DNA from: Mycolicibacterium diernhoferi | Lineage (GTDB): Bacteria > Actinomycetota > Actinomycetes > Mycobacteriales > Mycobacteriaceae | Direction of reading: 5' to 3' | NCBI RefSeq assembly: GCF_019456655.1 | Contig: NZ_CP080332.1 | Span: 5,828,001 to 5,892,000, forward strand | DNA: 64,000 nucleotides | Shown here: piece by piece, positions 57,942 to 64,000 of the stretch | Layout of the letters: each line of letters begins with the position of its first letter | How positions within the stretch are numbered: position 1 is the stretch's first letter | The notes under the pieces: generated by a model | Databases searched by the model: none | Told to the model about the DNA's origin: nothing | The model's input: only the letters and a program-made list of their open reading frames with translations | Program-made: the position numbers and the translations under genes

Positions 57942-58746
57942 ACCCAGCATCACCTTGATCCGGGCGCCGCGGGGCTGGCGCCGGCTGCCCGGCCTCGGCA
58001 CCCGGATGGGCGCCTTCGCGCGCGTCGAACTGCAGAAGCTGCGCCACGACCGCACCGAGTTGTTCACCCGGATGGTGCAACCCGCGCTGTGGCTGCTGAT
58101 CTTCGGCCAGACCTTCAACAATCTGAAGGTCATCGACACCGGCGACGTGCCGTACCTGGCCTTCCTGGCGCCGGGCATCATCGCCCAGTCCGCACTGTTC
58201 ATCTCGATCTTCTACGGCATCCAGATCATCTGGGACCGGGACGCCGGCATCCTTGCCAAACTCATGGTGACCCCGGCCCCGCCGACCGCGCTGATCACCG
58301 GGAAGGCCTTTGCCGCGGGCATCCGGTCGGTGGTGCAGGTGATCGGGGTGGTCGCGCTGGCCTACCTGATCGGCGTGCACATGACGCTCAACCCGCTGCG
58401 CATCCTGGGCGCGATGGCGGTGGTGGTGCTCGGCTCGGCGTTCTTCGCCTGCCTGTCGATGACGCTGGCCGGGCTGGTCCGCAATCGGGACCGGTTGATG
58501 GGTATCGGTCAGGCCATCACCATGCCGCTGTTCTTCGCCTCCAACGCCCTCTACCCGGTCGAGGTGATGCCGCAGTGGCTGCGCTGGCTGTCCGCGGTCA
58601 ACCCGCTCAGTTACGAGGTGAACGCGTTGCGCGGCCTGCTGATCGGCACGCCGGGCAACATCTGGCTGGACGTCACCGTGCTGGCGGTGGCCGCCGTCGC
58701 CGGGGTGCTGACCGCGGCCGCGCTGCTGCGCAGGCTGGTGCGCTGA
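57931..58746 (+). CDS. ABC-2 type transporter permease, DrrB type
   Basis: The 271-residue protein has six membrane helices and the ABC-2 motif region (NPLSYEVNALRGLLIGTPGN, near residue 225). The start is a GTG at 57931, overlapping the ATPase end. It forms a complete MarR-ATPase-permease exporter unit. Confidence 0.9.
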   Translation: MSAEPSITLIRAPRGWRRLPGLGTRMGAFARVELQKLRHDRTELFTRMVQPALWLLIFGQTFNNLKVIDTGDVPYLAFLAPGIIAQSALFISIFYGIQIIWDRDAGILAKLMVTPAPPTALITGKAFAAGIRSVVQVIGVVALAYLIGVHMTLNPLRILGAMAVVVLGSAFFACLSMTLAGLVRNRDRLMGIGQAITMPLFFASNALYPVEVMPQWLRWLSAVNPLSYEVNALRGLLIGTPGNIWLDVTVLAVAAVAGVLTAAALLRRLVR

Positions 58747-58763
58747 CCCCCGGGCTCGGCGAT

Positions 58764-60008
58764 CTATACCGCCAGCAGACGGTCGATGGCGCTCAGCGGA
58801 ATGGGCAACCAGGACGGCCGGTAGCGGGCCTCGTATCCCGCTTCGTAGACGGCCTTGTCCAATTCGTAGGCGCGCAGCACAGCGGACGCCTGCCGCGGGT
58901 CGATGGCGCTGCCCGCGATGTAGCCGTCACAGAAGGCCGCGCTGTTGCGCTCCGCCCAGCCCCGGGCGGCGTCCCGGTCCTGCCCCGAGGTCTGCCGTTG
59001 ATGGGCGGCGTAGTCGTAGGAGCGCAGCATCCCGGCCACGTCCCGCAGCGGGGAATCCGGCCGGCGCCGCTCCTGCAGGGGCTGTCCCGGCTCACCCTCG
59101 AAATCGATCACCAGCCAGCCGGCCGCGGTGTGCAGCACCTGCCCGAGGTGCAGGTCACCGTGGATGCGTTGCTCGGTCGACGGCTCGTCGGCCAGTGCCC
59201 GGTAGCGCTGTTCGATCTCGGTCAACCGGTCACGAAGATCGGGCACCTGCACCGCGACCGCCCGCAATCGGTCGATCATGGTCTGCGCCGGGAAGGGCTT
59301 GACCCGGGTGCCCAACCGCTCGGCGAGATCCCGGTGCACCGATGCCACGGCCTGCCCGAGCCGGTGCGATTCCGCGCCGAAGTCGTCACCGGCGGGCGCC
59401 GTCGCCAGCTGCCAGCCGTCGGTGGAGTCGCGCGCGAACGTACTCACCATCCCGAGCATGTATTGCTCTGAATCCCAGTCGATTTCGTATGATCCGAGCA
59501 GCGGGGTGATGTACGGGTTACCGGCCAGCGCGCGGGTCAGCTCGATATCGGGGTTGATACCCGGGATGAGCCGGCGGAACACCTTGAGGATGCTCTGCTC
59601 GCCGAACACCACGCTGGTGTTGGACTGCTCGGCGCTCATCACGCGCACCGGGGTACCGGGCCCCAGATCCGCTCCCGGTTCGCGGCAGAACCGCACCGCG
59701 TCGATCTGCTCGGAGGCGGCCACCAGCGCCAGCAGCCGCCCGGCGGCCTGCGGATCGACCATCGCGTCGTATCCGGTGCGTCCGCCGTCCGACCCGATAC
59801 GCGCCGGCTCCGCCCCGCTGTCCCAGCGCACCAGCACCTGATAGGTCTCGGCCGCGCCGTCGGTGTAGTCGACCTGCAGCACCACCAGATCCAGATCGCG
59901 GTCCAGCGCCACCACCGTCGCCGGCCGGGCCGTCGCGATCTCCCGCCCCCGACCCGAATACCAGCGTTGTGAGGGCAGCCAGCGCTCGAACGGCAGGTTC
60001 ATGCTCAT
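58764..60008 (-). CDS. mak: Maltokinase
   Basis: The 414-residue enzyme aligns with mycobacterial Mak: LPFERWLPSQRWYSGRGREI at the start, RIHGDLHLGQVL (catalytic Asp region, about residue 310) and WLVIDFEGEPGQPL (metal-binding DFE). It phosphorylates maltose to maltose-1-phosphate for the GlgE alpha-glucan pathway. Unlike many mycobacteria, treS is not visible next to it in this window. ATG 60008 (or 60002) begins the conserved region. Confidence 0.92.
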   Translation of the reverse strand: MSMNLPFERWLPSQRWYSGRGREIATARPATVVALDRDLDLVVLQVDYTDGAAETYQVLVRWDSGAEPARIGSDGGRTGYDAMVDPQAAGRLLALVAASEQIDAVRFCREPGADLGPGTPVRVMSAEQSNTSVVFGEQSILKVFRRLIPGINPDIELTRALAGNPYITPLLGSYEIDWDSEQYMLGMVSTFARDSTDGWQLATAPAGDDFGAESHRLGQAVASVHRDLAERLGTRVKPFPAQTMIDRLRAVAVQVPDLRDRLTEIEQRYRALADEPSTEQRIHGDLHLGQVLHTAAGWLVIDFEGEPGQPLQERRRPDSPLRDVAGMLRSYDYAAHQRQTSGQDRDAARGWAERNSAAFCDGYIAGSAIDPRQASAVLRAYELDKAVYEAGYEARYRPSWLPIPLSAIDRLLAV

Positions 60009-60070
60009 GATCTTTACCCGTACCCGGCGCGACGGGGTGATACACCAGACGGGTTGGGTATGGTGCCGAC

Positions 60071-60874
60071 GTGGCTGAATTGCGTGATCACGGCGACCCC
60101 GGCGACGCCCCCACCGTCCCACCGCCGCTGACGGCCGTGACGAACCCGCAGCGCCCGTCGGCCGCCGAGGAGGCGCGCACCATCGCCGCGTCCACCAACG
60201 CGGGCACGCTGGCCACCCTGACCGCCGACGGTGACCCCTGGGCCTCGTTCGTGACCTACGGCCTGCTCGACGGCGCGCCGGTGCTGTGCGTGTCGAACAT
60301 GGCCGAGCACGGACGCAACCTGGCCGGTGATCAACGCGCCAGCATCGCCATCGTGGCGCCTGACGTGCCGGATGACCCGCTGGCGTCGGGCCGGGTCACC
60401 CTGGCCGGGACCGTGGTGCGGCCAGAAGGCGACATGCTGGAGGCGGCCCGGCAGGCGCATCTGGCGGCGGTGCCGGCCGCCAGGTACTACATCGACTACA
60501 GCGATTTCGCCCTCTGGGTGCTGCAGGTCCAGCGGGTCCGCTGGGTCGGCGGGTACGGGCGGATGGATTCGACGAGTGGTGCGGAATACACCGCCGCCGC
60601 GGCCGACCCCGTCTCGCCGCACGCCGCCGGGGCGGTCGCGCACCTCAACGCCGACCACGCCGACGCACTGACCGCGATGGCGCAGAAACTGGGCGGATTT
60701 CCCGACGCCACCGCCGCGACCTGCACCGCAGCCGACCGGTACGGGCTCGATCTGCGGGTGACCACCCCCCGCGGGGTGGCCTACACCCGGGCCGGGTATC
60801 CGCAGCCGATCAACAGCATCGATGAATTACGTTCGGCGGCAGTCGAGTTGACCCAAAGGGCACGGCAGGGCTGA
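60071..60874 (+). CDS. HugZ-type split-barrel/DUF2470 protein
   Basis: The 267-residue protein has an N-terminal pyridoxamine-oxidase-like split barrel (NAGTLATLTADGDPWASFVT at about residue 42) and a C-terminal DUF2470 segment (GAVAHLNADHADALTAMAQK, with the conserved HLN-DH). This is the HugZ layout of heme-binding or heme-degrading proteins, and is also common in F420 or flavin oxidoreductases. It starts with GTG at 60071, divergent from mak. No IdeR box is seen upstream, unlike the DUF2470 gene at 4278. Confidence 0.82.
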   Translation: MAELRDHGDPGDAPTVPPPLTAVTNPQRPSAAEEARTIAASTNAGTLATLTADGDPWASFVTYGLLDGAPVLCVSNMAEHGRNLAGDQRASIAIVAPDVPDDPLASGRVTLAGTVVRPEGDMLEAARQAHLAAVPAARYYIDYSDFALWVLQVQRVRWVGGYGRMDSTSGAEYTAAAADPVSPHAAGAVAHLNADHADALTAMAQKLGGFPDATAATCTAADRYGLDLRVTTPRGVAYTRAGYPQPINSIDELRSAAVELTQRARQG

Positions 60875-60908
60875 GCCGCTGTCCCGCCGTGCAATACGAT
60901 TTCGGACT

Positions 60909-61475
60909 ATGCAGCGCCCGGAGACCTGGCAAGCGGCTTTCGAGCTGATCCAAACGCGCGGTTACGAACACCGCGCCGAGCCGTTCAGGCTCGTCAGTGG
61001 CCAGCTCAGCCATGATTACATCGACGGCAAGTACGCCATCGACAACGGCGAGCGGCTGTCCATCGTCAGCCGCGCGGTGGCCGACCTGGCGGCCCTCAAC
61101 GGCATCGAGTTCGACGCGGTCGGCGGCCTGACCATGGGTGCCGATCCGCTGGCCCACGGGGTGTCGATGGTCACCGGCGCCGCCTGGTTCTCGGTGCGCA
61201 AGGAGCAGAAGTCCCGCGGCCGTGAGCAGTGGATCGAGGGCACCCGCATCGAGCCCGGCACCCGGGTGCTGCTGGTCGACGACGTGATCAGCACCGGAGG
61301 CTCCACCCTCAAGGCGTATGAACGGGTCACCGCGGCGGGTGCCGTGGTGACCGGGGTGATCCCGATGGTGGACCGCGGCGATGTCGCCGCCGAACTGTTC
61401 GGCGGCCTCGGCGTGCCGTTCGTGGCGCTGGTGACCTACAAGGATCTGGGCATCGAACCGGTCAAGGCCGTCTGA
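60909..61475 (+). CDS. pyrE: Orotate phosphoribosyltransferase-like protein
   Basis: The 188-residue protein has the PRPP-binding motif RVLLVDDVISTGGST (about residues 119-133), an N-terminal substrate region (HDYIDGKYAI) and KEQKSRGREQWIEG flexible loop with Lys residues. This fits PyrE of pyrimidine synthesis; other type I phosphoribosyltransferases are possible because the gene stands outside a pyr cluster. It begins 34 nt after the HugZ-type gene. Confidence 0.75.
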   Translation: MQRPETWQAAFELIQTRGYEHRAEPFRLVSGQLSHDYIDGKYAIDNGERLSIVSRAVADLAALNGIEFDAVGGLTMGADPLAHGVSMVTGAAWFSVRKEQKSRGREQWIEGTRIEPGTRVLLVDDVISTGGSTLKAYERVTAAGAVVTGVIPMVDRGDVAAELFGGLGVPFVALVTYKDLGIEPVKAV

Positions 61476-61483
61476 CTTCCCGG

Positions 61484-62590
61484 TCAGCCGACCGCCGGGG
61501 GCCAGTTGGCCTCCAGGTACTTCGTCGCGGCCTCGTTCTGGTCCACCGAGACGAACGTCGCCGCCCCGTCCACCGGGGGCAGTCCGCCGTAGACGACCCG
61601 GTCGATGCTGCCCCTGGTGACCATCGAGTCGGCCCGCACCGGCCGGGCGCCACCACTGAGGTACAGGTTCTGCCCTTCGTCGCTGTACAGGAATTCCTGC
61701 CAGAGCCGGGCCGCGGCCGGGTGCGGGGCGTCGGCGTTGATCGCCTGGAAGTAGTACCCGGCGACCGCGGCATTGTGCGGGATGATGACCTTCCAGCCCG
61801 GGACCTTCTTGGACTGCTCCACATTCAGGTAGTCCCAGTCGATGACCACCGGGGTCTGGCCGGAGGCGATGGTGGCCGGAGTGGGGTTGACCGCCAGCAG
61901 GTTGCCCGCCGCGGCGAGTCGTGAGAAGAACTCCACCCCGGGGCCGATGTCATCGGGCGACCCGCCCTGGGCGATGGATGCCATCATCACCCCGGAGAAG
62001 GCCGAACCGGCCTGCCGCGGGTCACCGTTGAGTGCGATCGCGCCGGCGAACTCGGGCTTGAGCAGGTCGTCGACACCGGCGATGGTCGGCACCTTGGCCG
62101 AGTCGTAGCCGATCGACATGTATCCGCCGTAGTCGTTGACCCACAGTCCGTCCGGATGCTTGAAGGCGTCCGAGATCTCGGCGAAGTGCTCGACCTTGTA
62201 GGGGGCGAACATCTCGGTGTTGGCCAGCGCCACCGACTGTCCCAGGTCGAAGACGTCCGGCGCGGTGCTGCGGCCCTTCTGCTGCACCGCGGCGTCGATC
62301 TCCTCCTGACTGCTCGCTCCCGGCTGCGCCGAGTTGACCTTGATGGCGTACTTCTGGCTGAACCGCTCGATGATCTCGCCGTAGTTCGCCCAGTCCGGCG
62401 GCAGCGCGATGACGTTGAGTTCGCCCTCGGCCTGGGCCGCTTCGATCAGTCCCTCCATGCCACCGAAGTCGGCGGCCGAGGTCGCGGTGCGCGCATCGGC
62501 GTCGTCGGACTCCCGCTTCTCGGCGGGGGTGCAGGCCGCCAGGCCGGTGAGCAGGGCAGCGGTGGCCAGGCCCACCATCGATCGCTTCAT
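61484..62590 (-). CDS. Iron-type ABC substrate-binding lipoprotein
   Basis: The 368-residue protein has a lipoprotein signal with lipobox TGLAAC (Cys20) and a type 2 periplasmic-binding fold (NVIALPPDWANYGEIIERFS, YGGYMSIGYDSAKVPTIAGV, TPVVIDWDYLNVEQSKK). The pattern fits the Fe(III)/polyamine/thiamine group of binding proteins. No permease or ATPase gene is adjacent on this side. GGAAGG precedes the ATG at 62590. Confidence 0.85.
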   Translation of the reverse strand: MKRSMVGLATAALLTGLAACTPAEKRESDDADARTATSAADFGGMEGLIEAAQAEGELNVIALPPDWANYGEIIERFSQKYAIKVNSAQPGASSQEEIDAAVQQKGRSTAPDVFDLGQSVALANTEMFAPYKVEHFAEISDAFKHPDGLWVNDYGGYMSIGYDSAKVPTIAGVDDLLKPEFAGAIALNGDPRQAGSAFSGVMMASIAQGGSPDDIGPGVEFFSRLAAAGNLLAVNPTPATIASGQTPVVIDWDYLNVEQSKKVPGWKVIIPHNAAVAGYYFQAINADAPHPAAARLWQEFLYSDEGQNLYLSGGARPVRADSMVTRGSIDRVVYGGLPPVDGAATFVSVDQNEAATKYLEANWPPAVG

Positions 62591-62679
62591 GGCCGAAACC
62601 TTCCGATGGACAGGAGGCCAAGCGTTCTGGCCGGTCAGTGACATCGCAGTAAACGAACCGACGCTACTACCATCGGGTT

Positions 62680-63090
62680 GTGTCCGAAGGTGTCGACCCA
62701 CTCGAACTGTTCGCCGGCGCCCCGGTCGCCGTGCTGGCCACATGCTCGATCGACGCGGTTCCGCACCTGGTGCCGGTCGTTTTTGCGGTCGAGGGGGACA
62801 CCGTCTACACCGCCGTCGACGCGAAACGTAAATCCACTCAGAAGCTGCGCCGACTGGCCAATATCGGAGCGAATCCGCGGGTCAGCCTGCTGGTGGATCA
62901 CTACAGCGAGGACTGGGACCGGCTGTGGTGGGTGCGCGCAGACGGGCTGGCCACCGTGCACCACGACGGTGAGCAGATGGCCATCGGGTACGGCGTGCTG
63001 CGGGCCAAGTACCCCCAGTACCAGCGCACCGCGCTGGACGGCCCGGTGGTGGCGATCGCAGTCGGGCACTGGGCGTCCTGGCGAGCATGA
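62680..63090 (+). CDS. PPOX-class F420-dependent oxidoreductase
   Basis: The 136-residue protein is a compact split barrel: [20 protein letters not shown], then [20 protein letters not shown] (cofactor-binding Lys/Arg) and [20 protein letters not shown]. This matches the TIGR03668-type F420 family. GTG at 62680 is divergent from the lipoprotein gene across 89 bp. Confidence 0.85.
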   Translation: MSEGVDPLELFAGAPVAVLATCSIDAVPHLVPVVFAVEGDTVYTAVDAKRKSTQKLRRLANIGANPRVSLLVDHYSEDWDRLWWVRADGLATVHHDGEQMAIGYGVLRAKYPQYQRTALDGPVVAIAVGHWASWRA

Positions 63091-63149
63091 CGGAATCAAA
63101 CCGCCGACCAGCCGGTTCCACTTCCCAGATCGAGGAGAGAGGCACCACC

Positions 63150-63467
63150 ATGAGCAGGCACGCATTCGCCGTGCGGACCGCGGGCGCGCTGGTGGCCGGC
63201 GTGATCGGACTCGCCGCCGGCCCCGTCGGGACGGCCGCCGCAAGCCCGGCCCCGGTGGGCAACGCCCAGCAGACCATCGACGAGCTTCGGGCCCAGGGCT
63301 ACCGGGTGATCGTCAGCCGGCTCAGTAACCGACCGCTGACCGAGGCGAACGTGGTCGGCGTCCGCCACGGCCAGGACTACAGCCAGAACTGGATCATCGA
63401 CGACGAGGACCGCGACTACGTGTACAACGCGCTGGCCGGGCGCACCGTCTACGTCGAGGTGAACTAG
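63150..63467 (+). CDS. Small exported protein
   Basis: The 105-residue protein has a signal peptide (MSRHAFAVRTAGALVAGVIG, cleavage after TAAAS near residue 32) and a 70-residue mature part (QTIDELRAQGYRVIVSRLSN). That part looks like a conserved small mycobacterial exported family of unknown function. GAGGAGAGAG precedes the ATG at 63150; an in-frame start at 63087 would spoil the signal peptide. Confidence 0.75.
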   Translation: MSRHAFAVRTAGALVAGVIGLAAGPVGTAAASPAPVGNAQQTIDELRAQGYRVIVSRLSNRPLTEANVVGVRHGQDYSQNWIIDDEDRDYVYNALAGRTVYVEVN

Positions 63468-63491
63468 TCGAGGCGAACCGGTCGAGGGGTA

Positions 63492-64000
63492 CTAGAGCAA
63501 CCCCAGCAGCTCCAGATCGGTGACGTACTTGACGATCACCTCGCGGCTCACATGCGGTATGTCCTTGTCCGGTCCGATCTTCGCGTCCTGCACCGCCGCA
63601 CGGAACACGTCGGTGGGTGCCATCGCCCCGTTCACCGGGACGCCGGGAGCGGCGTAGTTGTGCAGCAACGGCAGCAGTGACGCCTGCCGTTGACGGTCCG
63701 GCAGGGCGCGCAGCGCGGTCTCGAACCGGGCCAGCCACTCGCCGTAGTCGGCGACCCGCTCGATCCGGTAACCGGCCTCGACCAGCCAGTCCACGAAGGT
63801 GTCCATCCCGATGCCGTCGTCGTACGGGTTCATCACGTGATAGGTCTCGAAACTGCGGTCCTCGAGCGCCGCCCGGGTGCCCAGCGTCGAGATGGCCTCG
63901 GCGATGAACTCCACCGGCAGCCCGTCATAGTGGCTGCGCTGCGGATTGCCCTCGGCATCAAGCTGATTGAACGAGCGCGGCGCGATGCCGGCGGCGACCA
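63492..64000 (-). CDS. car: Carboxylic acid reductase, C-terminal part (truncated by window edge)
   Basis: The minus-strand frame runs in from beyond 64000 and ends at 63492. The visible 169 residues match the end of the reductase (R) domain of mycobacterial carboxylic acid reductase ([60 protein letters not shown]). The full enzyme, with adenylation, carrier and reductase domains, reduces fatty or aromatic acids to aldehydes with ATP and NADPH. M. tuberculosis FadD9 is the known relative. Confidence 0.9.
   Translation of the reverse strand, partial: VAAGIAPRSFNQLDAEGNPQRSHYDGLPVEFIAEAISTLGTRAALEDRSFETYHVMNPYDDGIGMDTFVDWLVEAGYRIERVADYGEWLARFETALRALPDRQRQASLLPLLHNYAAPGVPVNGAMAPTDVFRAAVQDAKIGPDKDIPHVSREVIVKYVTDLELLGLL

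Overview
The window looks like chromosomal DNA of a fast-growing mycobacterium (Mycolicibacterium/M. smegmatis type). It is very GC-rich, uses many GTG starts and packs genes with 4-bp ATGA/GTGA overlaps. The genus markers are clear: EspR, the membrane-anchored H-NS-like Hns, EthA/EthR, maltokinase, F420-dependent oxidoreductases, CYP138 and carboxylic acid reductase. Gene assignments rest on recognising translated proteins by eye; no database search was run. I see no rRNA, tRNA, CRISPR array, prophage or intact insertion sequence.

Layout. (1) 1-20.9 kb follows the M. tuberculosis Rv3834c-Rv3855 order: serS (partial), septum-formation protein, small metallopeptidase, a Cys-rich small protein, phosphoglycerate mutase/pheA, an IdeR-boxed DUF2470 protein, CPBP membrane protease, LCP ligase, bfrB, glpQ1, sodA, an Rv3847-like gene, espR, a coiled-coil DUF6474-type protein, copC/copD, hns, rraA, ethA/ethR. 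An ImmA/IrrE peptidase plus seven-helix membrane partner and a small exported protein are inserted after espR. (2) 21-33 kb: a SOS-boxed DNA polymerase IV, a PHP nuclease-like protein, a molybdopterin oxidoreductase next to an LLM F420 enzyme, a 46-aa ORF, and the gltBD glutamate synthase operon. (3) 33-46.6 kb: thioesterase, aqpZ, dps, AlkA-like glycosylase, DUF427, SRPBCC, DAO-type oxidase, DUF4262, a SOS-boxed 13E12-type HNH gene, then methyltransferase, SDR/NTF2 pair with a KstR-like box, exported protein, msrA, cyp138 and its divergent TetR. Much of this block resembles M. tuberculosis Rv0135c-Rv0142 in reverse. (4) 46.6-51 kb: a second TetR next to two methyltransferases, an alpha/alpha-toroid protein and a GT4 glycosyltransferase, with the same palindromic operator at two promoters. 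(5) 51.5-55.2 kb: a four-gene, translationally coupled membrane operon built around a cupredoxin-like lipoprotein, of unknown function. (6) 55.3-64 kb: pncA, enoyl-CoA hydratase, MarR plus drug-export ABC transporter, maltokinase, HugZ-type protein, pyrE-like, an iron-type substrate-binding lipoprotein, F420 oxidoreductase, a small exported protein, and the 3-prime end of carboxylic acid reductase.

Themes. Several genes handle iron and oxidative stress (bfrB and the DUF2470 gene with IdeR boxes, sodA, dps, msrA, a HugZ-type protein). Nucleoid and secretion control is represented by espR and hns. Copper-type proteins occur twice (copCD and the cupredoxin operon). Regulatory sites visible by eye are IdeR boxes, two LexA boxes, a KstR-type box, an EthR operator, two duplicated TetR operator sets, a CRP-like site and a cluster of DnaA-box-like motifs away from any dnaA/dnaN context.
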